The notes beneath the pieces are model-generated. The model searched no databases. It was not told the origin of the DNA and saw only the letters and a program-made list of their open reading frames with translations. Source: CALXOJ01 sp034120015 (GTDB lineage: Bacteria; Spirochaetota; Spirochaetia; JAFGXN01). From it: 64,000 nt of DNA. Positions 53,192 through 62,695 of this stretch are shown one piece after another (the stretch's first letter is position 1; each line of letters begins with the position of its first letter). The translations under genes and the position numbers were made by a program. The stretch spans positions 11,190-75,189 of the forward strand of contig JAXEIF010000024.1 of NCBI GenBank assembly GCA_034120015.1, read 5' to 3'.

Positions 53192-54199
53192 ATGACTCAC
53201 TATTTTGTCATCGATTTTTGCGAAAGATACGGAGTCAATGCAAACGCTGCCATACTCCTGTCAAATATCTGTTATTGGTGTGCGCTGAACAAAAAGAACC
53301 AAAACAAAAAAAATTACATCAATGGCCGCTATTGGATGTACAACTCTCTCGAAGCCTTTGCGGCTCAATATCCGTATATGAGTATCAATCAAATCCGTTA
53401 TGCTCTCAACATCCTAAAAAAAACGGGTGCGGTCGACTGCGCCAACCACAACCCGAACGAATTCGATCGCACACTTTGGTATTCCCCTTCCGAAGAAGCG
53501 ATGCGAATTTACCTCTATTCTTATGATAGAGATAAAGGGGAAAATTGTCAAGATAAAAACGATAATGATGAATTGGAAAAAGAAATTCCTTATCGGGAAG
53601 AAGCCGACGATGTGGGAAAATTCCCGAATCGATTTGGTAATTTTACCAAATGCATTTGTGAAAATTCCCAAATCATTATACCAGATAATAAACCAATTAA
53701 TAAACCAAATTCGTCTTCGTCCGAAATCAGGCAGATTTTCTGCCGGATTCACGGCAGTCTGGTCTACGACGACGATTTTTATCAAAAAGCCGAAGTGTTT
53801 ATACGCCAAAAATCTCTCGATCCGCAGCAGTATATCCGCTGGCTGTATCACTTTGCCCTTAAAAAAAGTGCCCGTGATCCCCGATCCTATCTCTATTCAC
53901 TCTTTTTCCGGGACGAAATCGTCGGACAATATCTGCACGACAGAGCGGAGATCGAAAAATCCTGTTTTATCTGCCCCGTTTGCGGACAAAAAACAACCGA
54001 TCACTGCCATGACTGCGGAGTGAGTCCGAACTCATCGGAGCGGGACATCGAAATTGCCCGGAAAAAAAGAGAACTGCCTCCGGAAGAATTCCGGTTATGG
54101 GAGGAAGAAGAAAGACGGCAACGGGAAGCCGCTTTTGCCGCCTTAAAAAAGCAATATTTTATCCGACAGGAGGAAAAACATGAAATTGATATTGTGTAA
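53192..54199 (+). CDS. Winged-helix replication-initiator-like protein with zinc motif
   Basis: 335 residues from the ATG at 53192, supported by AAGGAGG (an in-frame TTG at 53186 overlaps the previous stop). The N-terminal winged-helix region (about 1-110) is followed by a polar linker with Asn/Ser runs, a helical middle domain (about 175-255) of the kind seen in DnaD-like and replisome-organiser proteins, and a Cys pair motif CPVCGQKTTDHCHDCG near residue 265 that may bind zinc. It could start replication of the excised circle or regulate transfer. Confidence in replication is moderate. Confidence 0.55.
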   Translation: MTHYFVIDFCERYGVNANAAILLSNICYWCALNKKNQNKKNYINGRYWMYNSLEAFAAQYPYMSINQIRYALNILKKTGAVDCANHNPNEFDRTLWYSPSEEAMRIYLYSYDRDKGENCQDKNDNDELEKEIPYREEADDVGKFPNRFGNFTKCICENSQIIIPDNKPINKPNSSSSEIRQIFCRIHGSLVYDDDFYQKAEVFIRQKSLDPQQYIRWLYHFALKKSARDPRSYLYSLFFRDEIVGQYLHDRAEIEKSCFICPVCGQKTTDHCHDCGVSPNSSERDIEIARKKRELPPEEFRLWEEEERRQREAAFAALKKQYFIRQEEKHEIDIV

Positions 54200-54224
54200 A
54201 AAACAGAGTTGGAGGAAAAAATGA
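54180..54224 (+). CDS. 14-residue ORF resembling the start of topB
   Basis: An ATG preceded by AGGAGG starts a 14-codon ORF (MKLILCKKQSWRKK) that ends in ATGA, overlapping the start of the next gene. Its first six residues and DNA match the beginning of the topoisomerase gene 390 bases further on (MKLILCEKP). It is either a decayed duplicate of that gene start or a coupling leader peptide. Confidence 0.35.
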   Translation: MKLILCKKQSWRKK

Positions 54225-54589
54225 AACTGGTTGTATGTATAGAACACGATAAATTTTGTCTGCTTTGCGAGAATGAAACGGAAGCCGCTCTGTTGGGAAA
54301 TAAATGGTACTTTGAAGCTGACATATTATCCGGTGAGATTAGCGGAAAAAATTTATCAGAGATTTATACCGGCAAAAACTTAACCTTTAAAAATCAAAAT
54401 GAAGAAAAATGGCTTAAAGAAGTTATTAACTTGCAACAGAAATCACAGGAAAACGAAGACAGTTTTGATGAAGAAACAGACTGGTTCAAAAAAGTAATCA
54501 GGAAATTCAAAAATGACAAACGAAAGAAAAAGGCTGTTTTAATGCTGAAAACGCCAAACGGAGGAAAAAATGAAACTTATACTGTGTGA
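54221..54589 (+). CDS. Small hypothetical protein preceding topB
   Basis: 122 residues from the ATG at 54221, which has GGAGG five bases upstream. A TTG at 54209 lies within that region. It starts MKLVVCIEHDKFCLLC, similar to the starts before and after it, then becomes acidic and ends with a basic stretch (RKFKNDKRKKKAVLML). It overlaps topB by 20 bases. No family is recognised. Confidence 0.6.
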   Translation: MKLVVCIEHDKFCLLCENETEAALLGNKWYFEADILSGEISGKNLSEIYTGKNLTFKNQNEEKWLKEVINLQQKSQENEDSFDEETDWFKKVIRKFKNDKRKKKAVLMLKTPNGGKNETYTV

Positions 54590-56588
54590 AAAACCGGATG
54601 TGGCAAGATCTTTTGCCTCCGCTTTGGGTTGTGAGTTCACGGACGGATATCATAAATCCGATGAATACGTTATCACAAACGGTATCGGTCATTTGACTGC
54701 ATTATTTATGCCGGAAGATTACAACCCTGCTCTTAAGGATTGGACAATCGATCGGTTACCGATCGTCCCGAAAGAGTTTAAACTCAAGGCTATCGATGAA
54801 GGCTACATCAAAAAACAGATCAATATCGTAAAAAAAGCTTTTAGCGATAATGATATAGATACTGTTATCATTGCCGGCGATCCCGGCCGGGAAGGAGAAC
54901 TGATTGCCAGAAATATTCTTAAATTTATCGGGCAATTAAACGGCAATTATACCTATCTGCGATTTTGGACATCGGAGGCCTTAACAAAGGAAGTTATTCT
55001 ATCCAATATACGCAAATGCAAACCTCTTTCGGATTATGACGATCTCTATCAAAAAGGAGAAGTCAGAAGCCACATGGACTGGCTTGTCGGTATGAATTAT
55101 ACACGCCTCTTCAGCTGCTCTTTCAAAGTTTTTGTTTCTTTCGGTCGTGTCCAGACCTGTCTTTTAAAACGACAGTACGATCTCAACAAAAAGATCAAAG
55201 GTTTTACGGAGTCAAAATATTACTCCAATACTTTTGTTATTGCCGATAAATACCGGTTTACCTGTCTGCCGGAAGAACAAAAAGACGAAGATTTGAGCGA
55301 AGCCGAAAAAAAGAAATTGGCCGAAACGATCCATGCCTCTCTTACCGGGAATGCAACCATTTCGAAAATTACCCGAAAAACCGTCTCCGTTGCTCCGCCC
55401 AAACTGTATGATTTAACCGAATTACAGAAAGTCTGCAACAAAAAATACGGTTTTTCAGCGAAAAAAACACTGGAAATTGCCCAAAAGCTCTATGAAACAA
55501 AAAAAGTTTTGAGTTATCCCCGCACACCTTCACGTTGTCTGTCAGAAACCGATTACGATTTTTTCTGTTCCTGTCTGTCCAAAACCGGTATCGGCGGAAA
55601 TCCCGATCCGCAAAACAAAAATATTTTTAACGGTAAAGAAGTCGAAGATCACCATGCCTTACTGATTTTAGATACAGCCGAAAACCTGACTGACGATGAA
55701 CAGAAAGTCTATGACCTTGTCCTGGCCAGCATGAAACGTGTATTACAGGATAACTATATCTACGAACAATACGTGACAGAAATTCCGATCGGAGAACGGC
55801 TTTTTAAAAACACCTCGAAAATCGAAAAAGAAAAAGGTTGGAAAGCGCTCGATGATTCATCGGAAGAAGAAAAAGATGATGAAGAAGATCAGATGCTGGA
55901 ATCTTTCGGTTTAAACGAAGGAGAAAGCTATCCGATTCAAAATCCGAGTATCAAAGAGCTCAAAACAAAACCGCCTCAATACGACAGCGAATCATCCCTT
56001 CTTGCCTGGATGAAAAAATACAACCTCGGAACACCGGCAACCCGATCCGGACTGGTGGAAATACTTCTTTCCGAAAAGAGAGGATACTGCCTGCGTGATA
56101 AAAAGAAGATTTTGATCACCGCAAAAGGCATTGCCTTTATCGATACTCTTCTAAAAAATGACAAAGTAGCCCCTTTACTTGATAAAGAAAATACAAAGGC
56201 TTTTGAAGAAACAATCGAAAAATCTCCGGATAAACTGATTCCGGCATTCTTTTCTCAATTTAAAGAAATCAAAGATTTTTATATTAAAAACGGCGTCAAT
56301 CTTTCCGGTGTACAGGCAACGTCAAAAACCTTTACCTGTCCGATCTGCGGCGGTACGGTCAAAAAAAGCAAATTCGGCTGGTATTGTCCCGGAAAAACGG
56401 AAGGAGAAAAGTGTCTGTCACTTCCGGCCGAATTCTGCAGTGCCAAACTGACCGAAGATGACGTTGAGAAAATCCTCGGAGGAAAAAGAAGCGGTGTCAA
56501 AAAAATGACCTCAAAAGCCGGAAAATCATTTTCCGGAAAACTCTTTTTGGATAAAGACGATAGAAAACTGAAAATCGATTTTGTATAA
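54570..56588 (+). CDS. topB: DNA topoisomerase III (type IA)
   Basis: 672 residues. The Toprim domain opens with MKLILCEKPDVARSFA and has the metal site IIAGDPGREGEL near residue 100. The catalytic Tyr is in LSYPRTPS near residue 315. The C-terminus holds one Cys zinc module (CPICGG ... WYCPG ... CLSLP). Topoisomerase III genes of this type are standard cargo of conjugative elements, where they help to resolve replication and transfer intermediates. A perfect GGAGG site precedes the start. It directly precedes the giant methylase-helicase gene. Confidence 0.93.
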   Translation: MKLILCEKPDVARSFASALGCEFTDGYHKSDEYVITNGIGHLTALFMPEDYNPALKDWTIDRLPIVPKEFKLKAIDEGYIKKQINIVKKAFSDNDIDTVIIAGDPGREGELIARNILKFIGQLNGNYTYLRFWTSEALTKEVILSNIRKCKPLSDYDDLYQKGEVRSHMDWLVGMNYTRLFSCSFKVFVSFGRVQTCLLKRQYDLNKKIKGFTESKYYSNTFVIADKYRFTCLPEEQKDEDLSEAEKKKLAETIHASLTGNATISKITRKTVSVAPPKLYDLTELQKVCNKKYGFSAKKTLEIAQKLYETKKVLSYPRTPSRCLSETDYDFFCSCLSKTGIGGNPDPQNKNIFNGKEVEDHHALLILDTAENLTDDEQKVYDLVLASMKRVLQDNYIYEQYVTEIPIGERLFKNTSKIEKEKGWKALDDSSEEEKDDEEDQMLESFGLNEGESYPIQNPSIKELKTKPPQYDSESSLLAWMKKYNLGTPATRSGLVEILLSEKRGYCLRDKKKILITAKGIAFIDTLLKNDKVAPLLDKENTKAFEETIEKSPDKLIPAFFSQFKEIKDFYIKNGVNLSGVQATSKTFTCPICGGTVKKSKFGWYCPGKTEGEKCLSLPAEFCSAKLTEDDVEKILGGKRSGVKKMTSKAGKSFSGKLFLDKDDRKLKIDFV

Positions 56589-56598
56589 GGAAAATTAA

Positions 56599-59500
56599 AT
56601 GTATTGCGATGTAACGAATAACCAAAATATGATATACATACAGTTTGCCGATATTCCGCCTGTAGAAGTCAGAACGATACTTAAAAAAAATAAATGGTGG
56701 TGGAGTCCGTCCCGTATAGCCTGGCAAAAATATGATTCCAAAACCAATCGGGAATTCGCCCAAAAGATGAAAGATTCAATTTCAACAGAACTGATTCCCG
56801 CCGGAAAGAACCGGTATAAATACAAAGTCAGTTTTAATTGGAGAGAAGATGACATCAGTGAAACTCTGCCGGAAGAACCGCAAAATCAACCGGTGTTAAC
56901 AGAAGAAGAAATTGATCTTGTCGAACGCTTTATGCCTACCAATCAATTTATTTCCTGTCTGCATTGTATTCGGGAATCGGAAGAAAAAGACTTTTTTATT
57001 GACAAGTTTAAATCAATGGCCAAAACGATATCCGAAATGCAGCAAGAGCAAGGCGAAAGCAAAAATATCCGCCTGCACTTTTTTTCCGGCGGTTACGACT
57101 GCTATGTATTGGAATGGGACGGCAACGATGAATTGTTTACCTTTGGTGTTCTCGACGGCAATACAGACTTTGGGGATTACGGATATGTGTCTTTATCCGA
57201 ACTGAAAAGACTTCCCGGAATGGAAATTGATTTCCATTTTGATGAAATTTCTGTCGAAAATTGGCTCGAAAAGCAGCAAACACGTGATATAATAACCGAA
57301 AGAAAGTCGGAAATAATTGCAAAAGAAGCTGCCGAGACCGAAATAAAAGATATAGAAAGCGATCCGGTAGAAATCAAGCATTATAAAGACATTATACTTT
57401 TAGAAGAGGAAAAAGAAAATGGAAAAGACAACCCTGATCTTCAAGGATCACCTGTATCCGAGATTATCGAGAGAGATGACAGACGAAGAACTGAAACGTT
57501 ACTTTCTGAGGAAGTGCAAAACGGAGGGAATGCCGATCACGCAGGAGAACTTCGAAACGATCTGCCTGCAACTCGAAAAAGAACTCAATCCGTAAAAAAG
57601 AACATAAAAGAAATCAGAGAAAAATGCAGACAAATTCTTAAAAAAAGTGACAGTGAAATCACTTCCGAAGATAAAAAAATCCTTGCCCAATACGAAGGCG
57701 CCGGAGGATTGGGAGAAGAAAATGCTTCTGCCTCCGGTGTTTTGTCTGAATTCTACACACCCAAAAAGATTGTTAAAGCGGTGTGGATGCTGGCCGATCA
57801 CTACGCACCGAATGCCAAAACCGTTTTGGAACCGACAGCCGGTATCGGCCGGTTTGCGGATAACCGTCCGAAAAACAGTTTTATCCTGCATGAACAGGAT
57901 GAAACAGCGGCCAGAATCGCTGCCATTCTTCATCCGAACGCAAAAATCATCAATGCTCCGTTCCAGGCTCAATTTTTCGACGAAACACAACGTGTTCATC
58001 GGAAGAACCATAAATTACCTCAATTCGATCTTGTTATCGGTAACCCTCCATACGGAGCCTACAACGACAAATGGAAAGGCCTCGGTGAAGGAACGGATCA
58101 TAACCGGTACGAAGAATATTTTATCGACAAAGGATTGGATTCTCTTTCCGACAAAGGTTTGCTGGCTTTTGTTGTCCCGTCCGGATTTTTGCGAACCAAA
58201 CAAGACAAAATCAAAGAGAAAATCGCCGAAAAAGGCAATCTGGTAGATGCCTACCGGTTACCCAACAAAGCATTTCCGACAACAGAAGTCGGAACCGACA
58301 TTATCATTATCAGGAAAGAAAAAGGACGTGTCGAGGATTTCTGCAACGACAAATTTTTTCTGCGAAACCGTGATAAAATTCTCGGCTCGGAAATCATGCG
58401 GTCCGGAAGATTCGGAGAAGAACCTTATGTTGTCATACCGGAAGGAGAAACATTAGACAGTCTTCTTCAAAACAATATTGTTCTTGAAGAAAACCGATTC
58501 ACCATTACCCAGCCGACTTTATTTGATGAAATTTCTTTTTCCAAACCGGTTACCGTCAAACAACCGGTTATTCAATCCCCTCCTCCCACACCAAAACAAA
58601 CACCGGTCGAAAATATCGAAATTGCCGAATGCATGGATATTCGGCAATTTTGCGAAAAATACGGAAAAGAATTCAATCCGACAGAACAGGAATTGTGGCT
58701 TGCAACCTCTTACAACGGTTTTGTCGATTGCAACCGGATTTCTGCCGAAGCCTTTGAATTCCTCCACTCCGGAAACAGCTCTTATATTGAAGCCCTCCCC
58801 TCCAAATGGATACACCGGGAATTATATGTCACCGGTAACATTGAAGATAAACTCAATGAACTGGAATCCTTACACCAAAAATCGTACATCTCCGATGAGT
58901 TATATTCCCGCAATCAAAAGATTCTCAAAGCCGCACTTCCGGAAAAAATAAAAATGAAAGATATCTTTTTTTCTCCGGCAACACAGCTTGCAAAAGAATT
59001 CTATATAGAAGATTCCATTTATGCAAAAGGAAGAATTCCTCTTTTGGAAGAGTTTCGATTATGGGTTTCCGGTATTGCTCCGGATGAAATGAAATCATCG
59101 TATTCTTATTACACGATAGATTATACAACATCACCGGTAGCAAGAGAGGACTTTCCTCCGGATTGTCAGTGGTACGATGTCCTTGCCTATTTGGACGGTA
59201 CACCGGTCAGAGCCCGCAGATCCTGGGACGAAGAAGGAAAAAAAGCTGCTGCCCTGGAAGCCGAAAAAAAACGAATTGCCCGTCGTGAAACAGCCGATAA
59301 ACTGTTCAACCGGTTTATTCATGAAGGATTATCCGAAGAAACAACCCAAAAACTCGAAAATGAATGGAATAAACGTTTCAATGCCTACATAGCCCCCGAT
59401 TACAGCAAACTGCCTTTATATGTAGACGGAATGGCCGGCGGAAAAGGAAAGATTGAAAATTTTACCCTTTATGATCAGCAGATCAAGGGTATATCCTTTT

Positions 59501-61722
59501 TATGCAATAAAGGCAACGGACTGCTTGCTTATGATGTCGGTGTCGGAAAAACAGCTTCCGGAATTGTCGCTACAGTCAACCAAATTCAAACCGGAAGATC
59601 TCTTCGCCCTCTTATTGTTGTTCCGAAATCCGTTTATTCCAAATGGGTAAATGACTTCAAAGATTTTTTCCCGAACATACAAATCAATGCCCTCGGCAAC
59701 TTTTCGGATGATTTATTATCCCAATACCGCACGGACAATTACGGACTTTCCATTCCGGAAGGATCGGTATCAATCTGTACAAACGAAGCCCTACAAAAAA
59801 TCAGTTTTACCGATGAATCAATTGAAACCGCTTTGATGAGTGATTTTTCAAATCTGCTCGGAATCGAAACCTCATTTAATAACGACAGAGAACGTGCCGA
59901 AGCAACCGAAAGAATTTCGAAAGAAATCGGATTTGCATCTCAAACAAAAGAAGGTTTTGTATTCTGGGAAAGAACCGGATTCGATCACGTGACAGTCGAT
60001 GAAGCCCACCGGTATAAAAATCTGTTTCGGGTTCCCCGAAGCAGCGACAAACGCCAGGCAAACGAATATGCCGGACTCGGTTCCGGAAAACCGTCATCCA
60101 GAGCTCTCAAACTGTATGCCATTACCCAGCTTACACAACGCAACAATAATGACAGAAATGTCTTTCTTTTAACCGCAACACCGTTTACCAATTCTCCCCT
60201 GGAAGTATATTCCATGATGTCCTATATAGCCAGAAAAAAGCTCCAGGAAATGCATATTTACAACATTAAAGATTTTCTCAATGAATATGCTGAAATGAAA
60301 ACAGAATGGGCGGTTTCACCGAAAGGAGATATTCAGCCGAAACAGGTTATGAAAAACTTCCGATCGTTGAAATCATTACAAAATTTTCTCGGAGAATATA
60401 TCGACAAAGTCGACGCAGAAGAAGCCGGCGTTTTGAGACCCCGAAAAATTACGCACGTTCAGGATCTCAATCCTACGGAATTACAGAAGAAAATTATTGC
60501 CAGGGAAACGGCCAGGATGACCGATCCGAAATCAATTCGAAACGGTGGTGTCCTTGTCGCCATGAATAATATGAGAATGGCAATGCTATCCCCTGCCCTT
60601 GTCAACGCTAACGATTATGATTTTGAATTACCTCCGATCGAACAGCTGGTCGAATCCTCTCCGAAACTGACTTTTGTCTGTGATTCGGTAGCCGACTGCT
60701 ATAAAGAAATTCCGGACGGAGGACAAATTATTTATATGCCCAGAGGTGTCGACGAATCCGTCATCGTCAAAAACTACCTTGTAAAAAAAGGAATACCCGA
60801 AAATGCGATTGCCTTGCTGAATTCATCGACAACCTCAAACCAAAAAGATGCTATCACAAACGCCTTTAACGATCCCGAAAATCCTCTAAAAATCATCATC
60901 GGATCAGAAACCATAGCCGAAGGCGTTGATCTTAACGGAAACTCTTACGCCTTATACAACACCATGTTGGGGTGGAATCCGACGGAAACCGTCCAGGTCG
61001 AAGGCCGAATATGGAGGCAGGGAAACCGGCAGGGACATACTCATATTATCTATCCGCTGATGAACGACTCCATCGATTCTCTCATGTATCAAAAACACGA
61101 TGAGAAATCATCCCGCATCAATGCATTATGGAGTTACAAAGGCGATAAACTCAACGTTGAAGACATCAATCCGGAAGAATTGAAATTCGATCTGATTAAA
61201 GATCCTCTTGTTAAAGCCGATTATATTATTTCCCAAAAAACGGCAGACAAGATACGTGACCGGCAAATTTTACAAGGTAAAATTACAACGATATGTGACC
61301 TCGAAGAAAAAAAAGAGGAACTCGAACATAAACTGGCCGTCGGTTACGCCAAGCCTTATCATAAAGACCAACTGAAAAATACAATCAAAAAGCTGGAAAA
61401 TTTCGGCATCGAATTTACCGGTAACAATGACAGAAAAGACATCCGCTGCCGAATTACCGAAATCAAATCGGAAGTCGAAAACATCAACGATCAACTTGCA
61501 ACAATCGAATCCGGAAAAAACGAACTGGTCGAAGAACTGACAAAGCAGGAACTGAAAAGACAAATTGTTTTGCCCCCGAATGATGAAATCCAAAAAGAAC
61601 TCAGCCAGTCTATCCTGACAAACCTGAAATCCTTTGGGGAAATTAAAGAGGAACTGAAAAAAGAAATGGAAACAAAACAAAAACCAAAAGAAGTGAAAAA
61701 AGACTTCGGGATCGGAGAATGA
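56599..61722 (+). CDS. Giant N6-adenine methylase - SNF2-type helicase fusion
   Basis: 1707 residues. The N-terminal 240 residues include a DUF2958-like segment (LHFFSGGYDCYVLEWD, then FGDYGYVSLSELKRL). A low-complexity linker (about 245-335) is followed by an adenine-methylase domain with FYTPKKIV, LEPTAGIGRF near 415 and NPPYGAY near 481. The middle (about 680-960) is unassigned. The helicase has GVGKTASG near 980, VDEAHRYKN near 1132, LLTATPF near 1191 and GRIWRQGNRQGH near 1470, then a coiled-coil tail. The layout recalls DarB-like proteins of phage P1 and polyvalent proteins of conjugative elements that defend incoming DNA from restriction. A second reading frame is used inside the linker. 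Confidence 0.87.
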   Translation: MYCDVTNNQNMIYIQFADIPPVEVRTILKKNKWWWSPSRIAWQKYDSKTNREFAQKMKDSISTELIPAGKNRYKYKVSFNWREDDISETLPEEPQNQPVLTEEEIDLVERFMPTNQFISCLHCIRESEEKDFFIDKFKSMAKTISEMQQEQGESKNIRLHFFSGGYDCYVLEWDGNDELFTFGVLDGNTDFGDYGYVSLSELKRLPGMEIDFHFDEISVENWLEKQQTRDIITERKSEIIAKEAAETEIKDIESDPVEIKHYKDIILLEEEKENGKDNPDLQGSPVSEIIERDDRRRTETLLSEEVQNGGNADHAGELRNDLPATRKRTQSVKKNIKEIREKCRQILKKSDSEITSEDKKILAQYEGAGGLGEENASASGVLSEFYTPKKIVKAVWMLADHYAPNAKTVLEPTAGIGRFADNRPKNSFILHEQDETAARIAAILHPNAKIINAPFQAQFFDETQRVHRKNHKLPQFDLVIGNPPYGAYNDKWKGLGEGTDHNRYEEYFIDKGLDSLSDKGLLAFVVPSGFLRTKQDKIKEKIAEKGNLVDAYRLPNKAFPTTEVGTDIIIIRKEKGRVEDFCNDKFFLRNRDKILGSEIMRSGRFGEEPYVVIPEGETLDSLLQNNIVLEENRFTITQPTLFDEISFSKPVTVKQPVIQSPPPTPKQTPVENIEIAECMDIRQFCEKYGKEFNPTEQELWLATSYNGFVDCNRISAEAFEFLHSGNSSYIEALPSKWIHRELYVTGNIEDKLNELESLHQKSYISDELYSRNQKILKAALPEKIKMKDIFFSPATQLAKEFYIEDSIYAKGRIPLLEEFRLWVSGIAPDEMKSSYSYYTIDYTTSPVAREDFPPDCQWYDVLAYLDGTPVRARRSWDEEGKKAAALEAEKKRIARRETADKLFNRFIHEGLSEETTQKLENEWNKRFNAYIAPDYSKLPLYVDGMAGGKGKIENFTLYDQQIKGISFLCNKGNGLLAYDVGVGKTASGIVATVNQIQTGRSLRPLIVVPKSVYSKWVNDFKDFFPNIQINALGNFSDDLLSQYRTDNYGLSIPEGSVSICTNEALQKISFTDESIETALMSDFSNLLGIETSFNNDRERAEATERISKEIGFASQTKEGFVFWERTGFDHVTVDEAHRYKNLFRVPRSSDKRQANEYAGLGSGKPSSRALKLYAITQLTQRNNNDRNVFLLTATPFTNSPLEVYSMMSYIARKKLQEMHIYNIKDFLNEYAEMKTEWAVSPKGDIQPKQVMKNFRSLKSLQNFLGEYIDKVDAEEAGVLRPRKITHVQDLNPTELQKKIIARETARMTDPKSIRNGGVLVAMNNMRMAMLSPALVNANDYDFELPPIEQLVESSPKLTFVCDSVADCYKEIPDGGQIIYMPRGVDESVIVKNYLVKKGIPENAIALLNSSTTSNQKDAITNAFNDPENPLKIIIGSETIAEGVDLNGNSYALYNTMLGWNPTETVQVEGRIWRQGNRQGHTHIIYPLMNDSIDSLMYQKHDEKSSRINALWSYKGDKLNVEDINPEELKFDLIKDPLVKADYIISQKTADKIRDRQILQGKITTICDLEEKKEELEHKLAVGYAKPYHKDQLKNTIKKLENFGIEFTGNNDRKDIRCRITEIKSEVENINDQLATIESGKNELVEELTKQELKRQIVLPPNDEIQKELSQSILTNLKSFGEIKEELKKEMETKQKPKEVKKDFGIGE
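57419..57595 (+). CDS. Nested 58-residue ORF inside the methylase-helicase gene
   Basis: An ATG at 57419, with AGAGGA about 11 bases upstream, opens a 58-codon frame ending in TAA at 57595, shifted by one base relative to the host gene. The product (MEKTTLIFKDHLYPRLSREM, then TDEELKRYFLRKCKTEG, then PITQENFETICLQLEKELNP) looks like a folded helical protein with normal codon choice, whereas the host frame in this stretch is disordered and Arg/Glu/Asp-rich. It is either an overprinted small gene or an ancestral small gene swallowed when two flanking genes fused. Unrecognised family. Confidence 0.55.
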   Translation: MEKTTLIFKDHLYPRLSREMTDEELKRYFLRKCKTEGMPITQENFETICLQLEKELNP

Positions 61723-61820
61723 TCGGAACCTATCTTTTAGTTTCGTTTATAACAGGCGCTGCCTGTTTTATTTTGGCATTAACAATCGTTATGATTGATT
61801 ATTTATGGAGGAAAAAATGA
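61719..61820 (+). CDS. 33-residue single-span membrane protein
   Basis: The frame begins inside the stop codon of the methylase-helicase gene (AATGA) and ends inside the start codon of the next gene (ATGA), so it is translationally coupled on both sides. The product has one membrane helix (YLLVSFITGAACFILALTIV) and a basic end (DYLWRKK). Its last codons also supply the GGAGG site of the next gene. It may be a small subunit or regulator of the secretion apparatus. It has no recognisable family. Confidence 0.6.
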   Translation: MIGTYLLVSFITGAACFILALTIVMIDYLWRKK

Positions 61821-62695
61821 AAACCAAAAACCTTATTTTTATTCTGTTACTGTCGGCCGGTATGTCCGGATACGCCGATCCGGATACAACAGCAGCGGTG
61901 CTTTCTCATATGGCACAAGATGCCTCTTTCGAAGGAGAAAGAGTAGCAAAAGAAGAAGCGGAGGAAGCTCTCAAGACAGCTGATAAAACTATCGTTGCCG
62001 AAGAAAACATCCAAAAAGTACGGGAAATTATAGATAAAATCAACGCTGTCGGGAAAGTCGCCTACTCACTCGGACAAAACGGCCAGGATGTCCTGGATAC
62101 CGTCAATCAGGTTTCCGATCTGGTCGGCGGATCGGTGATCTTCAACAAATCGGTCGAAGAGATGACCGAAATCGATTTGGGAACCGCAGATGAAGAACTG
62201 CAAAATTTCCGCAGAAAATCGGTCGAAGTTTTGGGTAAAATCAATAATCTCGGCAACGATACCATGTCCCGTATTAACGGTTTATGGGATACCGCAGACG
62301 CTATATATGAAGCTCAACAAATACTCGGCCTGAAAACAATCAATCCGGAATATCAGAAACTCAGGGAACTGACCAAATATTCCGAACTGGCCAGCCGGCA
62401 AATGGAAGCCTTAATTTCTGCCGTCAACGGCCAGAACATGATGACCCAAATCGAAAAATCACTCGATATTGTCGAAGACGGAATCAATCTGCGCCGCCAG
62501 GACGAAGCCAGCAAAAGAATGGAAGAAGGCATTAACAACCTGGGAAAAATTAATCTGGATAACATTGACGCCATTATAGGCGATTCCGAAGAGCTCGATT
62601 CCACATTCCGCAATGCGGCCAAATACGACTTTAAAAAAGAACTCAATAAATCCATGCAGCGGGGAGGTATTAAAATCGATGAAAGCAACTGGTAA
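61817..62695 (+). CDS. Exported coiled-coil protein, probable VirB5/TrbJ
   Basis: 292 residues from the ATG at 61817, with GGAGG upstream. A signal peptide ends at GYADP near residue 22. The mature protein is almost entirely helical and hydrophilic with heptad-like stretches, the usual character of VirB5/TrbJ proteins, which cap the pilus tip. The rest of the VirB set lacks a B5, and the following gene is a lipoprotein, as often seen beside trbJ (trbK). Assignment is by character and context rather than by a motif. Confidence 0.6.
   Translation: MKTKNLIFILLLSAGMSGYADPDTTAAVLSHMAQDASFEGERVAKEEAEEALKTADKTIVAEENIQKVREIIDKINAVGKVAYSLGQNGQDVLDTVNQVSDLVGGSVIFNKSVEEMTEIDLGTADEELQNFRRKSVEVLGKINNLGNDTMSRINGLWDTADAIYEAQQILGLKTINPEYQKLRELTKYSELASRQMEALISAVNGQNMMTQIEKSLDIVEDGINLRRQDEASKRMEEGINNLGKINLDNIDAIIGDSEELDSTFRNAAKYDFKKELNKSMQRGGIKIDESNW

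Noticed and set aside
57400..57600. Sequencing frameshift in the methylase-helicase gene
   Set aside because: The host frame is open and continuous on both sides in the same phase, so a single indel cannot explain the nested ORF.
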